Below, in pieces: positions 1 through 9,607 of a stretch of 64,000 nucleotides of DNA. The notes under the pieces were generated by a model, which was not told the origin of the DNA, did not search any database, and worked only from the letters and a program-made list of their open reading frames with translations. The stretch's first letter is position 1. Every line of letters starts with the position of its first letter. This DNA comes from Leptolyngbya boryana PCC 6306 (GTDB lineage: Bacteria; Cyanobacteriota; Cyanobacteriia; Leptolyngbyales; Leptolyngbyaceae). The position numbers were made by a program, and so were the translations under genes. The stretch is taken from assembly GCF_000353285.1 (NCBI RefSeq), contig NZ_KB731324.1, forward strand, positions 5,945,018 through 6,009,017, in the 5' to 3' direction.

Positions 1-393
1 ATTGTGATGGTGGGATGTGGCGGACCGGCAGCGGTGAAGCCGACCTACACTCCCGACAGAATTGCTGAAATTCAGGGTCATACAGCGGACTTGCAGCAGT
101 TAACTGAGCGATTGCCCGAATTGCAAGAGTTAATTCAGAAAGAAGATTTCATTTTCGCGCGCAATTTCATTCATGGGCCTTTGGGAGAAATGCGCATCCT
201 GATGGGTCGCATTTCGACTGATTTGTTGCCAAAAGAGCAAAAAGCTGCACGGGATCTCGCAAAACAGATCGCGAATGATTTGGTTGAGATCGACCAAGCA
301 TCTGCAGAAAATAACTACAAAGTCGCTGTTCGCTACTATGGAGAAACGGTGAAAGACGTGGAATCATTCTATAAATTGATTCCGCAAGGTTAA
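1..393 (+). CDS. psbQ: Photosystem II lipoprotein PsbQ (CyanoQ), 5' end missing
   Basis: The reading frame is open to the left edge of the window, so the N-terminus is missing. The first visible residues are IVMVGCGG, a lipobox (V-G-C) at the end of a lipoprotein signal peptide. Lipid attachment to that Cys would tether the protein to the lumenal face of the thylakoid membrane. The mature part is about 120 residues and reads as a four-helix bundle, with charged helices such as ARDLAKQIANDLVEID and a C-terminal helix ending in ESFYKLIPQG, as in cyanobacterial PsbQ. That protein stabilises the oxygen-evolving side of photosystem II. A strong hairpin follows the stop. The identification rests on overall pattern, size and lipobox; there is no catalytic residue to check. 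Confidence 0.85.
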   Translation: MVMVGCGGPAAVKPTYTPDRIAEIQGHTADLQQLTERLPELQELIQKEDFIFARNFIHGPLGEMRILMGRISTDLLPKEQKAARDLAKQIANDLVEIDQASAENNYKVAVRYYGETVKDVESFYKLIPQG

Positions 394-396
394 GGC

Positions 397-435
397 TTAA
401 GGCGGAGAATGAAAAGTGTGATTTCTCCGCCTTAA
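397..435 (+). terminator. Hairpin terminator after psbQ
   Basis: Perfect 13-bp inverted repeat with arms TTAAGGCGGAGAA and TTCTCCGCCTTAA and a 13-nt loop, starting 3 bases after the psbQ stop. There is no long T tract, and the next gene starts only 6 bases later, so it may attenuate rather than end transcription. Confidence 0.6.
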
Positions 436-441
436 TCATTT

Positions 442-1518
442 ATGAAAGTGACGATCGCAGGTTGTGGTGTAGTTGGCGCTACGATCGCTTATGAACTGAG
501 CCAAGTTCCAGACCTCGAGATTACGGTTGTAGACGCGCAGCCGACCCCAATTCAAGCCGATGTGAAAGAGTGCCCAAGCTCGACAGGGGCAGCGCTCGGC
601 GTTTTGATGGGTGCAATTAGTAAAAAAGAAAAAGGTCGCAATTTGAGAATGCGACTGTTTGGAATTCAGTACTATAACCACTTAGTTCCTCAATTAGCAG
701 AATTAACCGGACGATCCATTCTGTTTAATCGTCAGGGAATTTTGATGCTGCAATTTCCAGAAGATGATTTGACCGTCTGGAATCGTTTGATTGAAGTGCG
801 GCGCAACCAGGATTTACCGTTAGAGCTTTGGGATCGAGAACGGTTGAATGCAGAGTTTCCGTTTTTACAGCAAGCCAGTGCTGCGGTTTATTCACCGAGC
901 GATCGACAAATTCATCCGATCGCACTCACTCAAGCTTTGATTGAAGGCGCAAAAATGCGCGGTGTAGCCTTCAAGTTTGGAGCAAAAGTACTGGGGATGC
1001 AAGGGCACCAGACTCAAACTTCTGAAGGCTCGATCGACTCGGACTATCTTGTAATTTCAGCAGGAATTGGATCGCGTGAGATTTCAGCCGTTGATATTCG
1101 TCCTGTCTTAGGACAAGCGATTCATCTACGCTTACCTCAACCGCTAAGTAATTCAGATTTGCCTGTAATCACAGGGAATGATGTGCATATTGTCCCACTT
1201 GGAAATGCTGAATACTGGGTCGGTGCAACCGTTGAGTTTCCAACAGAATCAGGAGAAGTGTTGCCGCCCGATCGAGAAATGTTTGATGCGGTGATGAAGC
1301 AAGCGATCGCGTTTTGTCCAAATCTCAAAGGGGCGGAAGTTGTGCGATCGTGGTTTGGGTTGCGTCCGCGTCCGCAGGGTCGTCCGGCCCCAGTGATTGA
1401 AGAAGTTCAGCCCAATGTTTTACTCGCATCTGGACATTATCGAAATGGAGTATTGCTTGCCCCTGCAACCGCAGAGCAAGTCAAAGCAAAAATTCTACAA
1501 ATTGATTCATCTATATAA
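442..1518 (+). CDS. FAD-dependent amino acid oxidase, ThiO/glycine-oxidase-like
   Basis: A 358-residue flavoprotein of the D-amino-acid oxidase (DAO) fold. The N-terminus has the dinucleotide-binding strand VTIAGCGVVGATIAYEL (GxGxxG at residues 7-12), followed by an acidic residue at the end of the second strand (VVDAQ) for the ribose of FAD. The C-terminus carries GHYRNGVLLAPATAEQV, a signature seen in glycine oxidase ThiO, which supplies dehydroglycine for thiamine thiazole synthesis. In many cyanobacteria ThiO is fused to ThiG; here it stands alone and no thi gene is adjacent. Substrate is therefore uncertain: glycine, sarcosine or another small amine are all possible. The start is an ATG 6 bases past a hairpin, so it probably has its own promoter or depends on read-through from psbQ. 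Confidence 0.7.
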   Translation: MKVTIAGCGVVGATIAYELSQVPDLEITVVDAQPTPIQADVKECPSSTGAALGVLMGAISKKEKGRNLRMRLFGIQYYNHLVPQLAELTGRSILFNRQGILMLQFPEDDLTVWNRLIEVRRNQDLPLELWDRERLNAEFPFLQQASAAVYSPSDRQIHPIALTQALIEGAKMRGVAFKFGAKVLGMQGHQTQTSEGSIDSDYLVISAGIGSREISAVDIRPVLGQAIHLRLPQPLSNSDLPVITGNDVHIVPLGNAEYWVGATVEFPTESGEVLPPDREMFDAVMKQAIAFCPNLKGAEVVRSWFGLRPRPQGRPAPVIEEVQPNVLLASGHYRNGVLLAPATAEQVKAKILQIDSSI

Positions 1519-1823
1519 TCTCGACAGGCAGTAATACTGAATCTGAACAGCAGGTTTCGATGCTCCAGCTTTACACATTCAATCAACCTTTACCGAAAGA
1601 GCTAAACTGACACGCCTTACCTGATTCCCCTTTTCCACAGACGTACAGTTTGGAGACTACGCCAAACCCAAGACACCATCGAGCGATTTCTCAATCCTCA
1701 ATTACAATCAGTTGCTTAATCATCTGTAACGAATTCGGCGGAGTTGACGCGCAAATCGGGCAACACACTGCGGTAAGGTGAAGAATAGTCACTTGATAAG
1801 CTCGTACCAACTTTCCGTTAATT
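1519..1823. other. Intergenic region, nothing recognised
   Basis: 305 bases between the oxidoreductase gene and hemC. No conserved gene, clear hairpin or repeat was seen; one 16-codon open frame (from 1560) has no support. It presumably holds the hemC promoter, but no convincing -35/-10 pair was found by eye. Confidence 0.4.
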
Positions 1824-2792
1824 ATGTCCTCAACTGTTTCTAGCCCAACTCGTACTATTCGGATTGCTTCACGCAAAAGTCAGCTTGCTTTAGTTCAGAC
1901 TTATTGGGTGCAGGAGCAGTTACAGAAAGCTTTTCCTCAACACACGTTTGAAGTTCATACGATGAACACTCAAGGCGACAAGATCCTTGATGTGGCATTG
2001 GCGAAAATTGGGGACAAAGGTTTATTTACCAAAGAACTTGAAGATGGAATGCTCAATGGCACAACCGATTTCGCAGTGCATTCCTTGAAAGATTTGCCGA
2101 CTCGATTGCCCCAAGGGTTGATGCTAGGTTGCGTGACGGAACGCGAAGACCCCGCAGATGCTTTGGTCGTCCATGAAAAGCACAAGGATAAAGACTTAGC
2201 ATCGTTACCCGAAGGTTCAGTGATTGGAACTTCTTCACTGCGGCGGCTAGCACAATTGCGGCATCACTATCCACATCTCAGCTTCAAAGATGTGCGTGGA
2301 AATGTGATCACGCGATTGGCAAAGTTGGATTCGGGTGAGTATGATGCGCTGATTTTGGCGGCGGCAGGATTGAATCGGTTGGATTTAAGCGATCGTATTC
2401 ATCAACTCATTCCATCTGACATCTCGCTTCATGCCGTTGGACAAGGTGCATTAGGCATTGAATGTCGTGAAGGCGATACTGAGATTCTTGAAATTCTCAA
2501 AGTGCTAGAACACCAGCCCACTGCTTATCGGTGCTATGCAGAGCGGGCTTTCTTGCGAGAACTAGAAGGCGGCTGTCAGGTTCCGATCGGTGTCAATACC
2601 AAGATTGAAGGCGACACACTCACCTTGACCGGAATTGTTGCTAGCTTAGATGGCAAAAAGCTTGTGAAAGATAGCGTTTCTGGTGCGGCAGTCGATGCTG
2701 AGAAATTAGGAACCGAACTGGCTCACCGAGCAAAAGAGCAAGGCGCACAAGAAATTCTCAACGATATCTTTGCCACAATTAATCGCGGCTAA
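1824..2792 (+). CDS. hemC: Hydroxymethylbilane synthase (porphobilinogen deaminase)
   Basis: Condenses four porphobilinogen molecules into the linear tetrapyrrole hydroxymethylbilane, feeding chlorophyll, haem, phycobilin and corrin synthesis. The 322-residue length is normal for the family. Visible family motifs are [14 protein letters not shown] near the N-terminus, [11 protein letters not shown] (the conserved Lys-Asp with the catalytic Asp in the neighbouring loop), [11 protein letters not shown] and the dipyrromethane cofactor attachment site [10 protein letters not shown], whose Cys (about residue 250) is present. The enzyme is cytosolic. Two other tetrapyrrole genes, cobN and cobL, lie in this window but are not linked in an operon. 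A hairpin follows the stop. Confidence 0.96.
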   Translation: MSSTVSSPTRTIRIASRKSQLALVQTYWVQEQLQKAFPQHTFEVHTMNTQGDKILDVALAKIGDKGLFTKELEDGMLNGTTDFAVHSLKDLPTRLPQGLMLGCVTEREDPADALVVHEKHKDKDLASLPEGSVIGTSSLRRLAQLRHHYPHLSFKDVRGNVITRLAKLDSGEYDALILAAAGLNRLDLSDRIHQLIPSDISLHAVGQGALGIECREGDTEILEILKVLEHQPTAYRCYAERAFLRELEGGCQVPIGVNTKIEGDTLTLTGIVASLDGKKLVKDSVSGAAVDAEKLGTELAHRAKEQGAQEILNDIFATINRG

Positions 2793-2819
2793 CCCACAAT
2801 TGCTGCACTAGTGTACTTG

Positions 2820-2865
2820 AGCGATCGCATCCCTTCTAGATCAGTCTGAGAGGAATGCGATCGCT
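2820..2865 (+). terminator. Hairpin after hemC built from two HIP1-like octamers
   Basis: Inverted repeat AGCGATCGCATCCC / GGAATGCGATCGCT (one mismatch) with an 18-nt loop, 27 bases after the hemC stop. Both arms contain GCGATCGC. It is followed by a weakly T-rich stretch, so a terminator role is plausible but not certain. Confidence 0.45.
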
Positions 2866-3212
2866 TTGGTCTGTTGGTATGATGCGCTGATTCAGTTTGT
2901 TCAATCTTAGCAACATGAGGTGGACTGAGTGTCTGGCTCGGCATCAAACCTTGCAGGCGTTTTTGGCAAATCGGTGATCGCGATTAACACGCTCCATCAA
3001 GTTTTCCTAAATTATTCACTGAATGTAGACTAATAGTAATCCAAGATATTTCTATACCCCGGTTGAATTAACGGTTTTAGCCTGCGGGAGATTACTGAGT
3101 TAGTATTACGTAAAATTGTTTTGTTATTACAAAGTCTTCGTCAGAATACTGCTAAATCTAAGCAAAATTAGCTAGGGTAAATCGTCAGTCGCAAGCAAAA
3201 TTGACTTGAACT
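2866..3212. other. Intergenic region upstream of the adenylation-acyltransferase gene
   Basis: About 350 AT-rich bases. A 20-codon frame starting near 2916 ends at a stop and looks like debris, not a gene. The final 150 bases are rich in A/T and likely hold the promoter for the gene at 3213; no motif was assigned. Confidence 0.35.
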
Positions 3213-5657
3213 ATGACGATCGATGAAACTCGAAACTCAGTGAGAACGCGCCTTGGAATTGTCGCCCTAAATTCCACAGGCTATCTTGATGCGATATTGA
3301 CTTGTCTTGAATCCGAAGAAATTGCAGTCCCGCTTAAACACGGAGACGATCACGATCGCATCAATGCTGCAAAAGTCGATCGTGTCTTCACTCCAACCTC
3401 CGAAGCAGGCTGGATGAGTCGAGGCTTCAAACCTTCTACGAGTCATGAGCCTGCGGTTATTTCTTTTACATCTGGAACTGAAGGCAAACCAAAAGGCGTT
3501 TTACTGACCCACGGCAATTTGGCAGAAGTCGTTAGCCGACTCAATGGCTTGATGCAGGTCACTGATGAGATTCGGGAGTATATTGGCGTTCCGGTCTATC
3601 ATTCTTTCGGATTTGGGCGAGCAAGAGCGATCTCATCGGTTGGAGGACAGCTTTACTTACCGGAAACAGGCTTCAATCCAGCTGAAATCGGTGCGATGCT
3701 GAAACGCGGTGAGATTAACGCGATTTCAGCGGTTCCGAGTCTGTGGCGAGTGTTATTGGCAAATTCAGATTTGATTGGGAATGCGGGCAGACGTGTGCGC
3801 TGGATCGAGATTGGAAGCCAGTATATGAGCCGACAGGAAAAAGAAGCCATGAAAGCTCTCTTTCCAGAGGCGCGGATTGTTCAGCATTACGGCTTAACTG
3901 AGGCTTCTCGAACAACATTACTCGAACTGCATAACGCTGAGGGAGAAGCACTCGAATCCGTTGGCAAAGCGATCGGCTCGGTTGAGGTGCAGTTAACCGA
4001 AGATGGGCGGATTGCCATTCGAGGAGAGCATGTAGCGCAGACTTATCTGATCGAAGGAGAAGAAGCCCCGATTCCAGATGCAGACGGATGGCTGATCACA
4101 AAAGATTTAGGAAGTTTGGAGCATGGACTGCTGTATTACAAAGGCAGAGCCGATGATGTGATTAACTGTGGAGGGCTGAAAGTTCATCCAGAAGCCCTTG
4201 AGACAAAGCTCTATGAAAAAATTGGGTATACAACCGGGCTGGCAATTTGTCGTAAACCAGATCCAGTACGGGGAGAAGGTTTTTTGGTCGCCGTGACTCC
4301 GGCAGTGACGATCGATAAATCTCAACTTCGAGACGCTGTGTTAGAAGCAACTCAAGAGTTTGGCGTCAATGCAGGCAATGCGATCGCAATTGTCGAACTC
4401 GATGAACTTCCAAAAACAGCAACCGGAAAAGTGCAACGCCGACAACTTGCAGACTGGTATACTCAGCAGACACCAACCGCGACTGTCGAAACAGTCGATC
4501 CGAAGCGGAAAAATTACATTGAATCCGCGTTCTGTCGGTTGTTGAACTTGCGGCATCTTCAGCCTGAAGATACGTTTATCTCACTGGGTGGAGATTCGTT
4601 GTCGTATGTGCAACTCGCGATGGAACTGGAGCGGCATCTAGGCTACTTGCCACAAGGCTGGGAGCATCTGTCAATCGCCCAGTTAGAAACACTCACACCT
4701 GAGAAAAAGGCGTTCAGCCCGATTGAAACTAATATCATTTTGAGAGCGATCGCGATCTTCGTCGTCGTTGCCGATCACGCGGGGCTCATGAATTTCTCTG
4801 GGGGCGCATTCCTACTCTTGATGATCGCAGGAGCCAACCTCGCTCGATTTCAATCTGAAGCCTTGGTGCAAGGGCGACTCGTTCAACCCATTCTCTCCCT
4901 GCTCCGCAACCTGGTCACGCCTTATCTCATCATTTCCCTCAGCTATCAACTCTGGAAACGGGACTTCGACTTGAGTGTGCTCTTCTTATTCAGTAACTTT
5001 GTGAATCCAGAAGTCTCTGCGATTTTCCCAGTGTGGTTTGTCAGTGTGTTAGTCCAAATCATTCTGCTTTTCTCGTTACTGTTCACCCTCAAACCTCTGA
5101 GACAATTTGCACGAGTCTCTCCTTGGGAATTTGGATTAGCGACCCTAGTTATCGGAATTATTGCCAAGCTTGGAGTAGGCGCGGTTTGGAATACTGCTCA
5201 CTTGTATGACCGACTGCCCCACATGCTACTTTGGATGTTCTCGATGGGTTGGATCATTCAGTTCGCTCACACCAAACAACAAAAAGCAGTCTCAACAAGT
5301 CTACTCTGGGCACTGGTTCCAATCTTAACTCGTCTGAGCTATGCCTATATCAGTTACACCTATGCCGTGTGGATGGTGCTCGGAGGCACATTACTGCTCT
5401 GGATTCCTACCGTTCCAATTCCTCAATTCATCAAATCGCCACTCCAAACTGTTGGAGCCGCAACCTACTATATCTATCTGTTCCACATGATCCTTATCCA
5501 TATCGTCAGTACTGTCGGACATACCGAGAATCCCTGGGTGAATACAGTTGCAGGTATCTTCGGCGGAATTGCAGTGTGGGCAGGAGTTCAAACCGTACAG
5601 TCCTTTCTGGCAAATCGGCGATCGACTCAAGCTGAGATCGATGCAACTGCCCTATAA
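3213..5657 (+). CDS. Fusion of adenylation domain, carrier domain and membrane acyltransferase
   Basis: An 814-residue protein in three parts. Residues about 80-420 form an AMP-binding (ANL) adenylation domain: A3 loop FTSGTEGKPKGVLLTH, A5 QHYGLTEASRTT, A7 YYKGRADDVINCGG and A10 PKTATGKVQRRQL with the catalytic Lys. Residues about 430-490 form an acyl/peptidyl carrier domain with the phosphopantetheine site LGGDSLSYVQL. Residues about 505-800 are a multi-pass membrane acyltransferase-3 (OafA/NodX-like) domain with roughly ten hydrophobic helices. The region before A3 is only about 80 residues, half the usual length, so the adenylation domain is compact or shortened. The inferred job is to activate an acyl or amino acid, load it on the carrier and pass it to an acceptor at the membrane. 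Substrate and acceptor are unknown, and no biosynthetic partner gene is adjacent. Confidence 0.8.
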   Translation: MTIDETRNSVRTRLGIVALNSTGYLDAILTCLESEEIAVPLKHGDDHDRINAAKVDRVFTPTSEAGWMSRGFKPSTSHEPAVISFTSGTEGKPKGVLLTHGNLAEVVSRLNGLMQVTDEIREYIGVPVYHSFGFGRARAISSVGGQLYLPETGFNPAEIGAMLKRGEINAISAVPSLWRVLLANSDLIGNAGRRVRWIEIGSQYMSRQEKEAMKALFPEARIVQHYGLTEASRTTLLELHNAEGEALESVGKAIGSVEVQLTEDGRIAIRGEHVAQTYLIEGEEAPIPDADGWLITKDLGSLEHGLLYYKGRADDVINCGGLKVHPEALETKLYEKIGYTTGLAICRKPDPVRGEGFLVAVTPAVTIDKSQLRDAVLEATQEFGVNAGNAIAIVELDELPKTATGKVQRRQLADWYTQQTPTATVETVDPKRKNYIESAFCRLLNLRHLQPEDTFISLGGDSLSYVQLAMELERHLGYLPQGWEHLSIAQLETLTPEKKAFSPIETNIILRAIAIFVVVADHAGLMNFSGGAFLLLMIAGANLARFQSEALVQGRLVQPILSLLRNLVTPYLIISLSYQLWKRDFDLSVLFLFSNFVNPEVSAIFPVWFVSVLVQIILLFSLLFTLKPLRQFARVSPWEFGLATLVIGIIAKLGVGAVWNTAHLYDRLPHMLLWMFSMGWIIQFAHTKQQKAVSTSLLWALVPILTRLSYAYISYTYAVWMVLGGTLLLWIPTVPIPQFIKSPLQTVGAATYYIYLFHMILIHIVSTVGHTENPWVNTVAGIFGGIAVWAGVQTVQSFLANRRSTQAEIDATAL

Positions 5658-5752
5658 AATCCGCATGCGGATTCTGTGTCAACCAGAAGAATTGTTTAGC
5701 GGGTTGGCAGAATCGCCCCTTAAGATAAGAAAGCTGAGTTTGGGAACATCAT

Positions 5753-6574
5753 ATGGCGGGTCGGATTCCAGTGGTCGTCAATGGAGCGACCGGAAAAATG
5801 GGGCGGGAAATTATTAAAGCCGTCTCGCAGTCGCCGGATATGAATTTAATCGGCGCACTGGCGAAAAATCCCAAATATCTCGGAGAAGATATCGGTGAAG
5901 TCATTGGTTGCGGAGCATTGGAAGTCCCCGTGACCAACGAATATGAATCGATGATGGCAATGCTCTCTCAAGAAAAAGAGTTGGGAGTCGTCGTGGATGT
6001 GACTCACCCCGATGCTGTGTATAACAATGTCAGATCCGCGATCGCGTATGGGGTACGTCCTGTTGTCGGAACCACCGGACTGAGTGCGGGACAGATTCAA
6101 GAATTAGCAGAATTTGCAGATAAGGCAAGTACGGGCTGTTTGATCGTGCCCAATTTCTCGATCGGGGTTGTGCTGATGCAGCAAGCTGCAATTCAAGCTT
6201 CTCAGTATTTCGATCATGTTGAAATTATTGAACTTCATCATAATCAAAAAGCAGATGCACCGAGCGGAACAGCAGTTCAAACGGCGCAGATGCTCGCAGA
6301 ACTGGGTAAGACTTACAATGAGCCGCTTGTGCATGAAACCGAAAAGATCACAGGCGCAAGAGGCGCACAGGCAGAAGAAGGCATTCGCATTCACAGTATT
6401 CGCCTGCCTGGGCTAGTCGCACATCAAGAAATCATCTTCGGTGCAGCAGGGCAAATTTATACCTTGAGGCATGACGCAACCGATCGCACGTGCTACATGC
6501 CTGGCGTGTTGCTCTCGATTCGGAAAGTGATTTCGTTGAAGTCTTTGGTCTATGGATTGGAAAAGATTATCTAG
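5753..6574 (+). CDS. dapB: 4-hydroxy-tetrahydrodipicolinate reductase
   Basis: Reduces 4-hydroxy-tetrahydrodipicolinate with NAD(P)H in the diaminopimelate/lysine pathway, which also supplies the cell-wall cross-linking residue. The 273-residue length is typical. The N-terminal Rossmann motif is [17 protein letters not shown], followed by GTTGLSAGQ at the nucleotide/substrate interface. The catalytic signature [16 protein letters not shown] contains the conserved His pair, Lys and the SGTA substrate loop. The C-terminal stretch [23 protein letters not shown] is also family-typical. It stands alone; the upstream gene ends 95 bases before. Located in the cytosol. Confidence 0.96.
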   Translation: MAGRIPVVVNGATGKMGREIIKAVSQSPDMNLIGALAKNPKYLGEDIGEVIGCGALEVPVTNEYESMMAMLSQEKELGVVVDVTHPDAVYNNVRSAIAYGVRPVVGTTGLSAGQIQELAEFADKASTGCLIVPNFSIGVVLMQQAAIQASQYFDHVEIIELHHNQKADAPSGTAVQTAQMLAELGKTYNEPLVHETEKITGARGAQAEEGIRIHSIRLPGLVAHQEIIFGAAGQIYTLRHDATDRTCYMPGVLLSIRKVISLKSLVYGLEKII

Positions 6575-6596
6575 CTTGCGTTAGGTCAGGTTCCGG

Positions 6597-6642
6597 CTGC
6601 ACTCAACTCGTAAAGATCTAGGATCTAGAAGGTTGAGCGCAG
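6597..6642. repeat. Inverted repeat related to a common cyanobacterial intergenic repeat
   Basis: Arms CTGCACTCAAC and GTTGAGCGCAG (one mismatch) lie between dapB and the convergent WD40 gene. GTTGAGCGCAGTCGAAA-type words are recalled as frequent in cyanobacterial intergenic DNA. It may double as a bidirectional terminator. Confidence 0.4.
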
Positions 6643-6675
6643 TCGAAACGCGAGAATAAACAGGTCTTTTCGACT

Positions 6676-7872
6676 TTAGCGATCGCATTGCCAAACTTTT
6701 AACCCACTCTCAACGCTGGTCACTAAGTAGCGACTGTTTTGACTAAATTGGACAGCTTGCCACAGTCCTTGACCTAAATCTGCTTGCCCAAGGCTATTTA
6801 ACAATTGCCCCGTCTCTGCATCCCAAATTCTCAAAAGATTCTGGCGACGCGCATAATTTCGGTGTTTCGGATGGATATCAACTCGCTGATAGCCTGCGAC
6901 AAACCATTGACCATCGGGGCTGAGCGCAGCGACATGTGGCGCGCCATCGGCTGGGTCAAGCTGAATTCGACAGCGGATCTCACCCGTTGCCACTTTGCGG
7001 ATCCAGACCTGCCGACCCACGATCGTTGCAACACGCTGCCAATCTGGAGTCATGTCGAGCCATTGCTCATACGGTGTGAGCCAATTTAAGCTAAAGCGAG
7101 CTTCGCCCGTCTTTAAGCTAATGGCTTCGGGGCGCTGTTCGATCTTGAGCAAGCCTTTTCCACTCATGGCGACCGCAAGAATCGGAACATCAGTCAGACA
7201 AGGCAAGATGTGAGTATTTTCGCCTTGAGGCAGGTTCCAGATGCGTAAGCTGCGATCGCGTACCGTCAGATCCGCGCGACGACCTAGCCACTCATACTGA
7301 TTGCAACCACTACTGACCACCATCTGCCCGTCTGCACTAATGGCGATCGCGGTAATTGGGCTGTGATGACCTTTGAGCGTCGTTAGTTCTTCCCCGGTGG
7401 CAACTTGCCAAACCTTGATCGTGCAATCCTGGCTTCCGGTGACTAAAGTCTTGCCATCCTGGCTCAGCGCCATTGCGGTAATTGGAGCGGTATGTCCTTG
7501 CAAGGAAAAGAGCCGCTGACCCGTGCGCCAATTCCAAATCTGCACCGTATTCGTGAGTTCAGATGGGCTAGTACGGGTAAGAGAACCAACGCTTAAAAGT
7601 GTTTTCCCATCAGGATGTAGCGCAATACGTCGCAAAGCATTGCCAGGATTCAAAGTTTGCAGAGCATGTAAAGTGGCTTTTCTAGTGGTGAAATCGGATT
7701 GTACTGTTTTCTTAAGAGATGGAGAGATGCGATCGCAATCCGGATCTCCTTCACGTAGCGGGTAGTCTACTGGATCAAACCAAACTCCAGCATCTTGAAA
7801 CAAATCGGAGACTGAATCAGGAAGGCGATCCAACACAACAGGCATTTCTTCGATCGATGAGTCTTGGAACAT
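6676..7872 (-). CDS. WD40-repeat protein
   Basis: A 398-residue protein that begins with about 70 residues of no clear family and continues as WD40 repeats. Clear blades include LHPDGKTLLSVGS...VQIWNWRTGQRLFSLQGH, LSQDGKTLVTGSQDCTIKVWQVATGEELTTLKGH, ISADGQMVVSSG...LRIWNLPQGE, and a last blade ending YLVTSVESGLKVWQ. The middle blades are degenerate. It probably folds as a beta-propeller that scaffolds other proteins. There is no signal peptide, kinase or caspase domain, although WD40 repeats in cyanobacteria are often fused to these. It is convergent with dapB and divergent from the pentapeptide gene. The partner is unknown. Confidence 0.75.
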   Translation of the reverse strand: MFQDSSIEEMPVVLDRLPDSVSDLFQDAGVWFDPVDYPLREGDPDCDRISPSLKKTVQSDFTTRKATLHALQTLNPGNALRRIALHPDGKTLLSVGSLTRTSPSELTNTVQIWNWRTGQRLFSLQGHTAPITAMALSQDGKTLVTGSQDCTIKVWQVATGEELTTLKGHHSPITAIAISADGQMVVSSGCNQYEWLGRRADLTVRDRSLRIWNLPQGENTHILPCLTDVPILAVAMSGKGLLKIEQRPEAISLKTGEARFSLNWLTPYEQWLDMTPDWQRVATIVGRQVWIRKVATGEIRCRIQLDPADGAPHVAALSPDGQWFVAGYQRVDIHPKHRNYARRQNLLRIWDAETGQLLNSLGQADLGQGLWQAVQFSQNSRYLVTSVESGLKVWQCDR

Positions 7873-8019
7873 AGCTTCTCACCAAGGGGGATCACCGCCA
7901 GTGTTCACTCTGAGTCTGATTCGCTCTACGGTGTTACTGATGAACTCTCGTTAAAGTTTTGATAAGGTCTAGCTAGATCTACGCAAAGGGTTTTAGATTT
8001 TTGGATTGGAAGGAACGTG

Positions 8020-8781
8020 ATGAAAAAAAGCTGGTTGACGATCGCAGTTTTGACGAATTTATTGGCAGTCTCAGCGCGGGCAGAAAATTCGCAGCAACTT
8101 CAAGAATTTCGATCGACCAAGACCTGTTACGGTTGCGATCTCACAAACACGAGTTTGGCAAACCTCGATCTCAGTAATGCAAAGCTGATTAATACCTCAT
8201 TGTTTGGCACAGATTTTAGAGGCACTAATCTCAGTGGAGCAAATCTCAGCGGGATTCAAGCCGGGGAACTGATCGTGAATGCGCGATCGAGTGAGCGCCG
8301 AATTAGTGACTTTTCAGGAGTGAATTTCACAGGAGCCGATATTAGTCGGGCTTCTTTGAGCCGAGCGATTCTCGCCCAAGCAAATTTTACAAATGCGTAT
8401 CTGCTGAATACGGATTTTGGATCGGCTCGATTAGTAGGCGCAGTGTTTCAAGGCGCAACGTTAGGCAACACATTCTTTGGTGGAGCAGATTTGACAGGTG
8501 CGAACTTCACAAATCAACCGTTGGTTGGGGTGTATCTCAGAAATGCTCGATTAGACAATGCTCAACTCGCAGGAGTCAGGTTTGATTCGAGCGATTTGAC
8601 CAATGCGGTGTTTAGAAATGCTGATTTGCGCGGAGCTAGTTTTACAAGTACAACGATCGCGAATGCTGATTTTTCGGGTGCAAGACTCGATTCGGACACG
8701 GTCGCTCAACTGTGTCAGACAGCAGGCGGCTCGAATACCTTGACGAACACTGATACTCGGGTGAGTTTAGGCTGTCGCTAG
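8020..8781 (+). CDS. Secreted pentapeptide-repeat protein
   Basis: The first 23 residues form a Sec signal peptide (KKSWLTIAVLTNLLAVSARA, predicted cut before EN). The mature chain is a run of A(D/N)LxX pentapeptides, for example TSLANLDLSNAKLINTSL and GTNLSGANLSGI, which would form a right-handed quadrilateral beta-helix of about 200 residues. Two Cys near the mature N-terminus (TCYGC) and two near the C-terminus (LCQ, LGC) could form disulphides in the periplasm or thylakoid lumen. The ATG at 8020 was preferred over the GTG at 8017 because GGAAGGA ends 5 bases before it. Biochemical function of most cyanobacterial pentapeptide proteins is unknown. Confidence 0.82.
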   Translation: MKKSWLTIAVLTNLLAVSARAENSQQLQEFRSTKTCYGCDLTNTSLANLDLSNAKLINTSLFGTDFRGTNLSGANLSGIQAGELIVNARSSERRISDFSGVNFTGADISRASLSRAILAQANFTNAYLLNTDFGSARLVGAVFQGATLGNTFFGGADLTGANFTNQPLVGVYLRNARLDNAQLAGVRFDSSDLTNAVFRNADLRGASFTSTTIANADFSGARLDSDTVAQLCQTAGGSNTLTNTDTRVSLGCR

Positions 8782-8905
8782 GCTGATAAACTGACAACAG
8801 CAAATCGATTTTTTGTCCTGATCTGACTCGCCCGTAAGCAAGCAGGCATGAGCAGATGAGGATGAGATCGCCTTATTTTTGTCAGTGTACTTGGATTGAG
8901 AGAAC

Positions 8906-9607
8906 GTGTATTTATTAATTCCTGCGGCAGGTTCAGGGCAGCGCATGGGCAGCGCGTGGCAACGCCAGAACAAAGCTCCCCGCAACAAATTACTGCTTGA
9001 TCTTTTGGGAAAGCCGATTCTTGCCTGGACACTGCTTGCCGCAGAAGCATCTCAAACGATTACTTGGATTGGCATCATCGGACAGCCGTTCGATTGGGAT
9101 GACTTCAAAGAGATCGTGCAATCTCTGAAGTTGACCAAGCCTGTTCACTTTATTCAAGGCGGGACAACTCGCCAAGAATCGGTTTACAACGGACTTCAAG
9201 CCCTGCCGCCCGAAGCAGAACAGGTGCTCATTCACGATGGCGCGCGATGCTTAGCAACTCCAGAACTGTTCGATCGCTGTACAGAAGCCTTGCAAACCTG
9301 TGATGGATTGGTTGCAGCAATTCCTGTCAAAGACACGATTAAGGTCGTCTCAGAGGGTCTAGTTGCCTCGACTCCAGAGCGATCGCAATTGTGGGCAGCC
9401 CAAACTCCGCAAGGATTTTCGGTGCCCTTGTTGAAAAAATGTCATTTAGAAGGACGCACTCAAGGCTGGGAAGTCACAGACGATGCAGCGTTATTTGAAC
9501 AGTGTCAACTGCCTGTGCAAATTCTTCCAGGAGAAGAGACGAATTTGAAAGTCACAACGCCAATGGATTTAGCAATTGCGGAATTTATCCTGCGTCAACG
9601 GGATTAG
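8906..9607 (+). CDS. ispD: 2-C-methyl-D-erythritol 4-phosphate cytidylyltransferase
   Basis: Third step of the MEP isoprenoid pathway, transferring CMP from CTP to methylerythritol phosphate; supplies precursors of carotenoids, phytol and quinones. The 233-residue chain starts at a GTG with LLIPAAGSGQRMGS, the CTP-binding signature with its conserved Arg and a downstream Lys (NKAPRNKLLLDLLGKP). Further family motifs are GGTTRQESVYNGL, VLIHDGARCLATPELF, AIPVKDTIKVV, LWAAQTPQGF and VTDDAALFE. The last 23 bases overlap the end of a convergent gene on the other strand, so their transcripts are antisense at the 3' ends. Confidence 0.95.
   Translation: MYLLIPAAGSGQRMGSAWQRQNKAPRNKLLLDLLGKPILAWTLLAAEASQTITWIGIIGQPFDWDDFKEIVQSLKLTKPVHFIQGGTTRQESVYNGLQALPPEAEQVLIHDGARCLATPELFDRCTEALQTCDGLVAAIPVKDTIKVVSEGLVASTPERSQLWAAQTPQGFSVPLLKKCHLEGRTQGWEVTDDAALFEQCQLPVQILPGEETNLKVTTPMDLAIAEFILRQRD

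Noticed and set aside
2916..2978. Transposase remnant in the hemC downstream gap
   Set aside because: The 20-codon frame is too short to assign, and the similarity to the end of the next gene (FLANR) could be chance.
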